Assembly (NCBI GenBank): GCA_963805605.1
Contig: CAWDUX010000003.1
Coordinates: forward strand, 1,231,198-1,295,197
Direction of reading: 5' to 3'
DNA length: 64,000 nt
Origin: Actinocatenispora sp963805605
Lineage (GTDB): Bacteria > Actinomycetota > Actinomycetes > Mycobacteriales > Micromonosporaceae
Below the pieces are notes generated by a model. That model was not told the DNA's origin and did not search any database. It was given only the letters and a program-made list of their open reading frames with translations. Below are positions 1 to 8,911 of this stretch, piece after piece. A program made the position numbers and the translations under genes. Position 1 is the stretch's first letter, and each line of letters opens with the position of its first letter.

Positions 1-1593
1 TTGGTAACCGATGTTGCCCTCACGGTCGGCGTACACGAGGTTCTGCGACGGTACATCGAAGTCCGCTGCGGCGGCCCGGAACGAGGTCCAGTCGTGTGCC
101 TGGTCGAGCTCGAACAGCGCGTCCATGGTGTTGCTGGGATGCAGCGCCGTCCAGTCGAGAGCAACCGCGTACGGCGCGTGCCCGGCCGGGATACCTGGAC
201 CCTTCGCCTTCACCCCGAGGCGCTTGTCCGCACCGAACAGGTCGGACAGCAGCGGCCCGTGCCGGGTAGCGCGCGCAGTGAACGTCACCGGGGAACCGCC
301 GGCCACCCGGATGGTCTCCCGCCGCTGCTGCAGCGGAACCTGCTGGCCCTTGTACTCGTAGTGGTCGCCGTCGACCTTCTCCAGGAACAGGTCGGACACG
401 TCGCCACCGAAGTTGGTGAAACCCCAGGCGATGTCATCGTTGTGCCCGATGATCACGCCGGGCATGCCGGCGAAACTGAACCCGGAGACGTCGAACGGGC
501 AGGACGGCCGCAGCGTCGTACAGTGCAGACCGACCTGGTACCAGATGCCCGGCTGCTGGGGCGCCAGATGCGGATCGTTTGCCAACAGGGGCTTTCCGGT
601 GGTGGTGTGGCTGCCCGCGACCACCCACGAGTTGGAACCGATGCCCGAGCCGTGCGGGCCCAGTACCCCGTCCAGGGTATTGAACACCGAGGTGACCGGG
701 GCGAGCGCGGCCGCGGCGCGTACCGCGGGCAGTCCGCCACCACCGCCGACCCCGCCACCGGCGGCACCGGACCGGGAACCCGTCGCGACGATCGGCTGCT
801 GGTAGCTGTAGTCGTACGGCGGGTAGAGCTCGGCGATCTGGTCGGTACTCAGGCTCGCAGACAACAGCCCGCGCTGGACCTCCTCATCCAGGTTCGCGAT
901 GAGGCTCCAGGCCATCGCCTTGAGCCAGGACACCGAGTCGGTGGGTGTCCACGCGGCCGGCCGGTAGCCGGAGTTGATGAACCCGAGCACGGTGTACTCG
1001 ATCGAGATCTGGGTGCCGTGATGCTCGTGCAGGTAGGCGTTCACGCCGTCGGAGTAGGCCTGCAGGTAGGCCCGACTCGTCGGGGACAGCAACCGCAGTT
1101 CCTGGTGCGCGATCCGCCGCCAGCCGAGGGTACGTACGACCTTGTCGGTGTCGACCTGGCTGGCTCCGAACATCTCCGACAGGGTGCCGGCGGTGATGTG
1201 CCGGTCGGCGTCCATCTGCCAGAACCGGTCCTGCGCGTGCGTGTAGCCCTGGGCGAGGAACAGGTCGTGCGCGTCGTCGGCGTAGATCTGCGGTACGCCG
1301 TAGCCGTCGCGGTACACCTGCGCGGGGTGGTGCAGCCCGCTCACCCGCAGCATGCCGTTGACGTCCGGGAACGAGCGGTGCACCGCCCACGCCACGTACC
1401 CGCTGGCGCCACCCGTCGCGACGAGCAGCAGCACCAGGATCCCGATCAGCGTGAACCCGAGCCGGCGCGGCCAACGGCGGCGCCGACGCGGAGCCGGCTC
1501 AGCTGCCTCGTCGGAGGACTCGTCCGTCCCGGTACCGGCCTCCGGAGCGGTGTCGGGAGCCGGGGTGGTGCCGGCATCGTCCGCGTGCTGCAT
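1..1593 (-). CDS. Membrane-anchored penicillin acylase family protein (S45 Ntn hydrolase), 3' end outside window
   Basis: The 531 visible residues read as a penicillin/acyl-homoserine-lactone acylase precursor. A short acidic N-terminus and an Arg-rich patch precede one hydrophobic segment (about residues 45-65), which looks like a signal anchor, so the enzyme should act outside the membrane. The A-chain region follows. A Gly/Ala-rich spacer then precedes GSNSWVV, whose Ser would be the N-terminal nucleophile of the B chain after self-cleavage. The family hallmark GVIIGHNDDIAWGFTN follows. The ATG at 1593 has a GAAGGGA ribosome site. The gene lies downstream of the sulfotransferase and starter NRPS on the same strand, so it probably belongs to the cluster. 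PvdQ, of the same family, removes the fatty acid from the pyoverdine precursor; by analogy this enzyme might deacylate the FAAL-started peptide. The C-terminal half cannot be seen. Confidence 0.88.
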   Translation of the reverse strand, partial: MQHADDAGTTPAPDTAPEAGTGTDESSDEAAEPAPRRRRRWPRRLGFTLIGILVLLLVATGGASGYVAWAVHRSFPDVNGMLRVSGLHHPAQVYRDGYGVPQIYADDAHDLFLAQGYTHAQDRFWQMDADRHITAGTLSEMFGASQVDTDKVVRTLGWRRIAHQELRLLSPTSRAYLQAYSDGVNAYLHEHHGTQISIEYTVLGFINSGYRPAAWTPTDSVSWLKAMAWSLIANLDEEVQRGLLSASLSTDQIAELYPPYDYSYQQPIVATGSRSGAAGGGVGGGGGLPAVRAAAALAPVTSVFNTLDGVLGPHGSGIGSNSWVVAGSHTTTGKPLLANDPHLAPQQPGIWYQVGLHCTTLRPSCPFDVSGFSFAGMPGVIIGHNDDIAWGFTNFGGDVSDLFLEKVDGDHYEYKGQQVPLQQRRETIRVAGGSPVTFTARATRHGPLLSDLFGADKRLGVKAKGPGIPAGHAPYAVALDWTALHPSNTMDALFELDQAHDWTSFRAAAADFDVPSQNLVYADREGNIGYQ

Positions 1594-1651
1594 CGGGTGG
1601 TCCCTTCGCTACCGGCGCGCCGTGCGGCACCGTCGTGTGTGGTCTCGCCCG

Positions 1652-2383
1652 TCAGGGCCGTAGGCGCTCCTCGCGCAGCGACTGGTAGAGCGGCTCGTCC
1701 TGGGCTGCCAGTTCGGCCAGCAGGGTGTTGCTGTCCGCGGTGTGGGCGTACTGACTCTCGGTGCGCTGGATGCCGCTGGTGTCGCTGGCCCGTTCGTGCC
1801 ATCGGCCGCTGCGATGCCATTCCGAGCGTGCGCCCGGCTGCCAGCTCAGCGCCTCCGGCAGGAATGGTAGACCGACCCGTTCGCAGTATGCTCCGATCGT
1901 CGCGTCCGGGTGATCCACCAGGTCATCGGAATCGATCACCAGCGGCGCGTGACCGGTACACCGGGTGACGGCAGCGAACAGTTCGGCCATGGCGCGGAAG
2001 CCCAGGTTCTCCTGGGTTATGTCCGGTTTGAGGGCGTAGTACGATGCGGCGACCTCGGCCGGCCGACGGATCAGGAACGTGTGCGTGGTCTCGGCCAGGA
2101 ACTGCTCGTCGGCGAGCACCTCCGGTTGGCGATAGTCGGTGGTGTCCTTGAAGAACACCGGCCTGTCGGTACCGAGGCCGCGCAGCCGGGTGATCAGCGT
2201 GCCGGCCGTGCGTACCTGCTCGCCCACCACGGTCGTCTCTCCGTAGTCGACGATGTTGCAGAACGGCTCGTGCAGTGCGGTCAGATCACCGCGCTCCAGC
2301 ATCGCCCGGAAGAACACGGTGGAACGCGAGCGGGGCACGCTCCACAGCGCGATCACCCGGGGCTTCACGGCGTTGTCGGGCAT
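1652..2383 (-). CDS. Sulfotransferase family protein (PAPS-dependent)
   Basis: 243 residues, close to the normal length of small bacterial sulfotransferases. The N-terminal SVPRSRSTVFFRAM loop fits the 5'-phosphosulfate-binding site, and IRRPAEVAASYY near residue 105 fits the 3'-phosphate-binding stretch. ATG at 2383; 79 bases separate it from the stop of the starter NRPS, so it is probably co-transcribed. In this family the enzyme moves a sulfuryl group from PAPS to a hydroxyl or amine. In the vazabitide/azinomycin type of pathway an aziridine is closed by eliminating sulfate from a sulfated diamino acid, so an activating sulfotransferase would fit the LysW module upstream. That role is inference; sulfation of a Ser side chain or of the finished peptide is equally possible. 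Confidence 0.82.
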   Translation of the reverse strand: MPDNAVKPRVIALWSVPRSRSTVFFRAMLERGDLTALHEPFCNIVDYGETTVVGEQVRTAGTLITRLRGLGTDRPVFFKDTTDYRQPEVLADEQFLAETTHTFLIRRPAEVAASYYALKPDITQENLGFRAMAELFAAVTRCTGHAPLVIDSDDLVDHPDATIGAYCERVGLPFLPEALSWQPGARSEWHRSGRWHERASDTSGIQRTESQYAHTADSNTLLAELAAQDEPLYQSLREERLRP

Positions 2384-2462
2384 ACGACTCCGTCCTGGTC
2401 GGTACGCTGCGATCCTGTCGTACCCGCCGGGGGCGCGGCAGTCCGGCGAAGCCCTGACACGC

Positions 2463-5400
2463 TCAGTCGGCGAGCAGCCGCTCGGCTTCCTCGTCGCTCA
2501 GTGACGCCAGCCGGGCCACCAACTCGTCGACCTGCGCCGGGTCGGCGGCGGCGAGCTGGCGGGACTGGACCGCCTCGGCCATCCGCCGTACGGTCGAGCG
2601 CCCGGACAGCAGGTCGGCGAGGGGCAGCTCCACCCCGAAGGTGGCCCGCACCCGGGTCAGTACCCGGGTGGCAAGCAGTGAGTGCCCGCCGAGCTCGTAG
2701 AAGTCGTCGTCCACTCCGACCCGTTCGACGCCGAGCAGTTCGACCCACATCTCGGCGAGGATGCGTTCCACCACGGTGCTGGGTGGCGCCGACTCCGGTA
2801 GCGTCGCCGCGCGCGGCGCGGGCAGCGCGGCGCGGTCCAGTTTGCCGCTCGGCGTGTACGGCAGCGCGGGGACCGGCACGAACGCGCTCGGCACGTTCGT
2901 CGTCGGCAACCGGTCCAGCAACTGCCGGCGAAGTTCGGCGACCGTGGGCATGCCCTGCGGGCAGACCAGGTACGCCACCAGGGTCGGCGCGCCGTCCGGG
3001 CCGGGTTTCGCGGCGACCGCGGCGGCGGTCACACCGGGGCAGTCGAGCAGCACCGCCTCCACCTCACCCAGCTCGATGCGCACGCCCCGGATCTTCACCT
3101 GGTCGTCGAGTCGACCGAGGTACTCGATCTGCCCGGTCGGCCCGACCCGGGCACGGTCGCCGGTGCGGTAGAGCCGGGCGCCGGGTAGCGCCGGGTCCGG
3201 TACGAACCGTGCCGCGGTCAGGGCCGGGCGCCGCCAGTACCCCCAGCCGACCGGGTCGCCGCCCAGGTACAGCTCGCCCGGCGCACCGTCGGGTACCGGG
3301 CGGCCGTGCCGGTCGAGCACGTGTACGCCGGCACCGTCGATGGGGCGGCCGATCGGGACCCGGGCACCGGGTGGCTCCCCCGGCAGGCACTGGTAGGCGG
3401 TCACGTCGATGGCCGCCTCGGTCGGCCCGTACAGGTTGTGCAGCTGCACGCCGGGCAGCAGCCGACCGAACCGGGTGACCAGGTCCACCGGCAGTTCCTC
3501 GCCACTGCACACCACCCGCCGCAGCGTGCCGGCAAGGTCGGTGACCTGCGGCAGGTCCAGGAAACCACGCAGCATGGACGGTACGAAGTGCGTGGTACCG
3601 ACCCCGTGCCGGGAGACCAGTTCGGCCAGGTGACGCGGGTCGCGGTGGCCGTCCGGCGCGGCCAGGACCATCCGGCCGCCGGTGACCAACGGCCAGAACA
3701 GTTCCCAGCCGGACACGTCGAAACCCAGCGGCGTCTTGTGCAGTACGGCCTCGCCGGGACGCAACTGGTAGCGGCGCTGCATCCAGCGGATCCGGTTGGC
3801 GACCGCGGCGTGCGGGTTCATCGCGCCCTTCGGCCGGCCGGTCGATCCGGACGTGTAGATCACGTACGCCAGGTCGTCCGGGCTCACCGCGGCCCGGACC
3901 GGATCGGTGGACAGCTCGCTCACGCTGTCCACGTCGAGGACAGTTGCGCCGCTGCCGGTCAGTGCTGCCCCGTCGGCGGCGGTGCTCAGGACGATCCGGG
4001 CACGGGCGTCGTCGAGCATGAACGCGAGCCGGTCCGCCGGGTACGACGGGTCCAGCGGCACGTACGCCGCGCCCGTCTTCAGCACCGCAAGTACCGCGGC
4101 GACCATCGGGATGCCTCGCGCCAGGCACACACCCACCAGTTCACCGCGGCGCACACCGGCGGCCAGTAGACCGCGGGCGTACCGGTTCGCCAGGGCGTCC
4201 AGTTCGGCGAAGCTGACCTGGGACTCCCCCGCGAGCACCGCTACCGCATCGGGGGTTCGTGCCACCTGCTCTTCCACCAGGTTGTGCAGGCATTCCCGTT
4301 CGCACACCCGGTCGGCGGTGGTTCGCCGCCGGGCATGGCGGGCCGCCACGGCGTCCTGGAGCGGGATGGCGCCGACCGGCAGCTCCGGTACGGCGCTCGC
4401 CGCGGCCAGGAACGTCACGAACGAGTGGGCCAACCGCTGTGCAGTGGCAGGTGCGTAGCGCGGCTGTCGGTAGCTGAGACGGCCGTCCAGGCTGCCGTCG
4501 GATCCGGTCACGAAGGTGGCTGACAGGTCGAACTGGGCGTCGCCCGGCGGCACCTCGAACGCCTCCGCACCGACCCCGGGCGCGAACCCGTCGGGCAGCG
4601 CGGGCATCGGGTACACGCTCAGCGCGGCCTGCACCAGTCCGTCGGCCCGGTCCGGGTTGGTCACCTCCACGATGCGCTCGTAGCCGACACCCGAGTGCGC
4701 GTACGCGGCCAGGCAGGCGTCCCGTGCCCGCTGCACCAGGGTGCCGAACGGCAGGTCCGCCCCGGCGTATACCCGCAGCGGCACAGTGTTGACCAGGAAA
4801 CCGACCGCGTCGTGCAGCTCGGGCCGGTCCCGGCCGGACACCGGGGTGCCGATCAGTACGTCCGGCTCGTCCGACCAGCGGGACAGCAGGGCCGCGTACG
4901 CGGCGGTGAGCACCATGAACGGGGTGGCGCGGTAGCGTGCGGCGAGTTCACCGACCGCTGCGGCGACCGATGCGGGTACCGCCATCGGCACAGTCCCCGC
5001 TGTCCCGCCGGGCGGCGCGGACGGCTGCGCCAGGCGGTCGACCGGTACGGCGAGCGGGGCGGCACCGTCCAGTGCCGTACGCCAGTACGCCAGGTCCGGG
5101 TGGTCGTCGCGGTCGTGCTGGCTGGCCGCCCAGTCCTGGTAGCGCACAGGTTCGGGCAGCCGCAACGGCGCGCCGGACAGCTCGGCCCGGTACCCGGCGG
5201 ACAACTCGCGCAGCAGCACCCCCAGCGACAGGCCGTCCAGTGCGATGTGGTGGGCGTCCAACAGCAATCGGTGCCGGTCTGTACCGGTACGGACCAGCGC
5301 CACCCGCAGAACCGGTCCGCAGGCCAGGTCGAAGGCGGCGATCGGTGGGTCGGCGTCCAGTACTGGCAGGTCCAGTTCCCCGGCCGGGTGCACGACGGGC

Positions 5401-7574
5401 AGTACCCCGGTGTCGGCGAGCCGGTAGGTGGTGCGCAGCGTCTCGTGCCGGGCGAGCAGGACGGTCAGCGCGGCCCGCAGCGCCGGCAGGTCCAGCGGAC
5501 CGTCCAGCCGTACGCCACCGCGTACGTGGTAGGCGGTGGATCCGGGGTCGGCCGCGTGCAGCATCCACAGTCGAAGCTGCCCCGGCGAGGCCACGGGGTG
5601 CTCTGCCGGTGGCTGCGGCGCTGGCCGGCCCGGGCTGGCGGAGAGCCCTCCGGCCAGCGCGGTCCGCAGGTCGGCGATGGTGGTCCGGCCGAGCAGCGCG
5701 GTAGCGTCGATGTGCAGGGCGTGTTCTGCCGCCAGGGCGGCCGACAGTTGCGCGGCGCGCAGCGAATCCAACCCGAGCGCGACCAACGGTTGGTCGGCGG
5801 GCAACGTGGACTCGCCGTCCAGAGCCAGCAACACTCCGGCGGTCAGGTCGGTGCCGGCGGGTACGGCGCTCACCGGCGATCCGTGCGTTGTCGGCGCGTG
5901 CCCGGCCAGGCGGGGCAGCCGATCGGTCAGGTAGGCGTCCCTGCAGGCGGCCCGGCGCACCTTGCCGCTGGAGGTCCGGGGGATCGTTGCGCTGCGCACC
6001 AGGACCACGTCGAGTACCCGGATCCCGTGTGCGGCGGCGACCGCTGCCCGTACCGCGGTGCCCACCGCATCGGCTCCCTCCCCGCCGTACCCGCGGACCG
6101 TCTCGTGCACCAGCACCACCCCGTCGCTGCCGGGCGGCTCGAACGCCACGGACCGGTGTGAGCGCAGCACCGGGTGGGCGTCCTCGGCGGTGCGTTCCAC
6201 GTCGGCCGGATCGTGGTTGGCGCCGCGCAGGATGATCAGATCCTTGCGTCGGCCGGTCAGGAACAGTTGACCGTCCTGTTCGAAGCCGAGATCCCCGGTA
6301 CGCAGCCAGGTGCCGTCCTCACCGTCGAGCCGGCCGCCGAACGTGTGCCCGCTGGCGTCCGGCGCGTTCCAGTAGCCGTGCGCGACGCTGGGCCCCGACA
6401 CCCTGATCTCCCCGACGGTGCCGGCGCAGCAGATCCGGCCGGTGCCCGGATCGACGATACGCAGCCGGTCCGGCGCACCGACCGACCCGCAACCGACCAG
6501 TTCCACTCCCTGGGCGCCGGTACGTGCCGTACCGGCGGTCAGCGCCGCTCTGTCCACAGTGGTGAGTACGGGCGCCACACCGGCGCTGCCACCGGTGACG
6601 AACAGGGTCGACTCGGCCAGCCCGTAGCACGGGTAGAAGCTGTGCGGCGCGAACCCGCACGGTCCGAACGTCTCGGCGAAGGCCTCCAGGGTTGCTGGCC
6701 GTACCGGTTCGGCACCGACCAGCGCATGCTTCCAGCTGCTCAGGTCCAGTTCGGCGCGCTGCTGCTCGCTGATCCGGCGCACACACTCGGCATAGGCGAA
6801 GTCCGGGGCCGGGCTGCTCGTGGCACGATACCGGCTGATCGCCGCCAGCCACCGGTACGGATTGTGCAGGAACACCGCCGGTGCCATCAGCACACTGCGG
6901 AACCCGGTGTACAGCGGCTGCAGGATGCCGCCGATCAGCCCCATGTCATGGTACGGGGGAAGCCAGCTGACGCTCACGCAGTCGGAGTCGAAGCCGAGCT
7001 TGGTGGCGATGGCGGCCGAGTTGTGCAGCAGGTTGTCATGCCCGACCATCACCCCCTTGGGGTTGCCGGTGGAGCCGGAGGTGTACTGCAGGAACGCCAG
7101 CGGATGCGCCCGGGGATCGACCAGCTCGTCGTCGGCGACCTGGTCGACGGCGATCCACCGCAGGTCCGGCGACAGTGGCGTGGCGCCGAACTGCTCGCGT
7201 AGGGCGCTGAGGATCCAGCCGTCGGTGAGGGCGGCGGTCGGCGTGCAGTCGGCCAGTACGCCGGCCACCCGGGCCATGCCCTCCTTGCTGGTCGGCGGGT
7301 ACACCGGTACGGCGATGACCCCGGCGTGCAGACACGCCAGAAAGCCGACCACATAGGACGGCCCGGGCGCGAACATCAACAGCGCGCGGTCGCCGCGGGC
7401 CACCCTGCGGGCCACCAGGGCGGCCGCCACGGTACGCACCCTGCGCTGCAGTTCGCGGTAGGACAGCGGGTCCTCGCTGCCGTCGGCGTCGAGGAACACG
7501 TAGCTGACCGCGTCCGGAGTGTCGGCGGCCCGGTGGGCCAGCAGCTCGGCCAGATCGGTGAAGGGGTGCGGCAC
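2463..7574 (-). CDS. Starter NRPS: FAAL-ACP-C-A(Ser)-PCP
   Basis: 1703 residues. Residues 1-590 are a fatty-acyl-AMP ligase (YTSGSTGNPKG at about 164, YGLAESTLFVTGG at about 317, SGKVRR near 536). An acyl carrier domain follows with GLDSL, phosphopantetheine Ser about 604. A condensation domain comes next with an intact HHIALDG at about 775, then a full adenylation domain, then a PCP with LGGHSL (Ser about 1632). The binding-pocket code read by alignment to GrsA is DVWHVSLIDK, the serine type. The FAAL activates a free fatty acid, loads the ACP, and the C domain acylates Ser. The tail SLSDEEAERLL resembles C-terminal docking motifs of split NRPSs. GTG start with GGAGGT five bases upstream, 17 bases after the M20 peptidase gene. 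The chain is N-acylated from its first residue. Confidence 0.95.
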   Translation of the reverse strand: MPHPFTDLAELLAHRAADTPDAVSYVFLDADGSEDPLSYRELQRRVRTVAAALVARRVARGDRALLMFAPGPSYVVGFLACLHAGVIAVPVYPPTSKEGMARVAGVLADCTPTAALTDGWILSALREQFGATPLSPDLRWIAVDQVADDELVDPRAHPLAFLQYTSGSTGNPKGVMVGHDNLLHNSAAIATKLGFDSDCVSVSWLPPYHDMGLIGGILQPLYTGFRSVLMAPAVFLHNPYRWLAAISRYRATSSPAPDFAYAECVRRISEQQRAELDLSSWKHALVGAEPVRPATLEAFAETFGPCGFAPHSFYPCYGLAESTLFVTGGSAGVAPVLTTVDRAALTAGTARTGAQGVELVGCGSVGAPDRLRIVDPGTGRICCAGTVGEIRVSGPSVAHGYWNAPDASGHTFGGRLDGEDGTWLRTGDLGFEQDGQLFLTGRRKDLIILRGANHDPADVERTAEDAHPVLRSHRSVAFEPPGSDGVVLVHETVRGYGGEGADAVGTAVRAAVAAAHGIRVLDVVLVRSATIPRTSSGKVRRAACRDAYLTDRLPRLAGHAPTTHGSPVSAVPAGTDLTAGVLLALDGESTLPADQPLVALGLDSLRAAQLSAALAAEHALHIDATALLGRTTIADLRTALAGGLSASPGRPAPQPPAEHPVASPGQLRLWMLHAADPGSTAYHVRGGVRLDGPLDLPALRAALTVLLARHETLRTTYRLADTGVLPVVHPAGELDLPVLDADPPIAAFDLACGPVLRVALVRTGTDRHRLLLDAHHIALDGLSLGVLLRELSAGYRAELSGAPLRLPEPVRYQDWAASQHDRDDHPDLAYWRTALDGAAPLAVPVDRLAQPSAPPGGTAGTVPMAVPASVAAAVGELAARYRATPFMVLTAAYAALLSRWSDEPDVLIGTPVSGRDRPELHDAVGFLVNTVPLRVYAGADLPFGTLVQRARDACLAAYAHSGVGYERIVEVTNPDRADGLVQAALSVYPMPALPDGFAPGVGAEAFEVPPGDAQFDLSATFVTGSDGSLDGRLSYRQPRYAPATAQRLAHSFVTFLAAASAVPELPVGAIPLQDAVAARHARRRTTADRVCERECLHNLVEEQVARTPDAVAVLAGESQVSFAELDALANRYARGLLAAGVRRGELVGVCLARGIPMVAAVLAVLKTGAAYVPLDPSYPADRLAFMLDDARARIVLSTAADGAALTGSGATVLDVDSVSELSTDPVRAAVSPDDLAYVIYTSGSTGRPKGAMNPHAAVANRIRWMQRRYQLRPGEAVLHKTPLGFDVSGWELFWPLVTGGRMVLAAPDGHRDPRHLAELVSRHGVGTTHFVPSMLRGFLDLPQVTDLAGTLRRVVCSGEELPVDLVTRFGRLLPGVQLHNLYGPTEAAIDVTAYQCLPGEPPGARVPIGRPIDGAGVHVLDRHGRPVPDGAPGELYLGGDPVGWGYWRRPALTAARFVPDPALPGARLYRTGDRARVGPTGQIEYLGRLDDQVKIRGVRIELGEVEAVLLDCPGVTAAAVAAKPGPDGAPTLVAYLVCPQGMPTVAELRRQLLDRLPTTNVPSAFVPVPALPYTPSGKLDRAALPAPRAATLPESAPPSTVVERILAEMWVELLGVERVGVDDDFYELGGHSLLATRVLTRVRATFGVELPLADLLSGRSTVRRMAEAVQSRQLAAADPAQVDELVARLASLSDEEAERLLAD

Positions 7575-7591
7575 GTCAGACCTCCGGCGGT

Positions 7592-8911
7592 TCAGCGGTA
7601 CCGGCGCATGAGCTGGTACAGACAGTCGGCGCCGAAGCGCAGGGCGTCCACCGGTACGCGCTCGTCCGGTGCGTGCAACAGTTCGTGGTAGCGCGAACCG
7701 GGCGCCACCCGCAGCGGCAGCCAGCCGTAGCAGGCCATGCCGAGACCGGCGAAAAGCCGGGCGTCGGTGGACGCGGGGGTGATCATCGGCAACGCGACCG
7801 CATCCGGGTCCAGTTCCCGGGACAGCTCGGTCAACAGGTCGAAGAAGCCACCGAAGGTGGGTGCGGGCATCGCATCACCTTCCAGCAGCAGGTCCACCTC
7901 GACCTCCGCCCCGATCAGCGCCACCACCTCGGCGGTGAAGTCCTCGACGGTGTACCCGCCGGGCAGGATTCGCCCGTCGATGTCCACGGTGATCTCGGCC
8001 GGCTGCATGTTGATCTTGTCGCTGGTACGTACGACGGTCACGTTCGCCGTGTGCCGGGTGACCGAGTCGACATACACCGAGTCGGACTCCGGCAGCGCGG
8101 CGAGCAGCGGCTCGATCGCCCCACCGGCCCGGAAGCTGGCGATGTGGCCGGCTACGATGTCCGGCAGCACACGGCCCAGCTCGGACAGCATCCGGTCGGT
8201 GGCAGGGGTCAGATGGGTGGGCAACCGGTTGCTGTACAGCGCATCGAGCAGCTTCGCCAGCCGACCCATGGCGCTGTCGGGTCGACGCCGGGAGCCGTGC
8301 CCGCCGGGACCACGCAGGGTTGCCCGCAGCCAACCGGCACGCTTCTCGGCCACCACGATCGGCTGGTAGCGCAACCCGCCGGCAGTGAACCCGGCGCCAC
8401 CGTCCTCACCGACGCAGTAGGCCGCGTCCGACACTAGTTCGGCGTGTTCGTGCACCAGGTGGTGCGCACCGACGGCACTTCCGGCCTCCTCGTCGGCGAC
8501 CACCGCGAGGATCACGTCACCGGCGGGCTGCTCGCCAGTGTCGACGAACCGGTGCAGGGCAGCGAGCATCATCGCCAGGCCGCCCTTCATGTCGATGGCG
8601 CCACGTCCCCATACGTGGCCATCGCGGATCAGGCCCTCGAACGGCGGCACGCTCCACTGCTGGCCGGTGGTGGGCACCACATCGGAGTGGGCGTGCAGCA
8701 ACATCGGTGGGGCCAGGCCGGCCCCGGGCAGCCGGACCACGAGGTTCGGGCGCTCGTCGTCGCAGCCCACCACCGTGGGCACCAGACCGATACCGCGCAG
8801 CAGCTTGTCCAACTCGTCGACCACGAGCCGCTCCCGGCCGGGAGGATTGGTGGTGTCGAGCCGGATCAGTCGCTGCAGCAACGCAACCGGGTCACGCAGC
8901 TCGTCGGTCAT
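7592..8911 (-). CDS. M20 family metallopeptidase/deacylase
   Basis: 439 residues of the M20 (ArgE/DapE/carboxypeptidase G2) fold: LLHAHSDVVPT and WGRGAIDMKGG carry the first zinc ligand and bridging Asp, and VADEEAGS carries the catalytic Glu. A dimerisation domain and the C-terminal ligand His (YHELLHAPDERV) follow. ATG at 8911, overlapping the end of the upstream acyl-CoA dehydrogenase by 20 bases; a longer reading frame upstream is unlikely because it runs into that gene. It sits between the acyl-CoA dehydrogenase pair and the FAAL NRPS, so it belongs to the lipid-initiation segment. Its substrate is unclear: it could trim an N-acyl amino acid, hydrolyse a misloaded product, or be a second hydrolase for the carrier-protein route. 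It is distinct from the LysK-like gene at 32655-33719. Confidence 0.85.
   Translation of the reverse strand: MTDELRDPVALLQRLIRLDTTNPPGRERLVVDELDKLLRGIGLVPTVVGCDDERPNLVVRLPGAGLAPPMLLHAHSDVVPTTGQQWSVPPFEGLIRDGHVWGRGAIDMKGGLAMMLAALHRFVDTGEQPAGDVILAVVADEEAGSAVGAHHLVHEHAELVSDAAYCVGEDGGAGFTAGGLRYQPIVVAEKRAGWLRATLRGPGGHGSRRRPDSAMGRLAKLLDALYSNRLPTHLTPATDRMLSELGRVLPDIVAGHIASFRAGGAIEPLLAALPESDSVYVDSVTRHTANVTVVRTSDKINMQPAEITVDIDGRILPGGYTVEDFTAEVVALIGAEVEVDLLLEGDAMPAPTFGGFFDLLTELSRELDPDAVALPMITPASTDARLFAGLGMACYGWLPLRVAPGSRYHELLHAPDERVPVDALRFGADCLYQLMRRYR

Noticed and set aside
1..3478. Long plus-strand open frames of up to 655 codons at the left end
   Set aside because: They are shadows: the minus strand holds the penicillin acylase, sulfotransferase and NRPS with clear domains, while the plus-strand translations are Arg/Pro/Gly-rich with no motifs.
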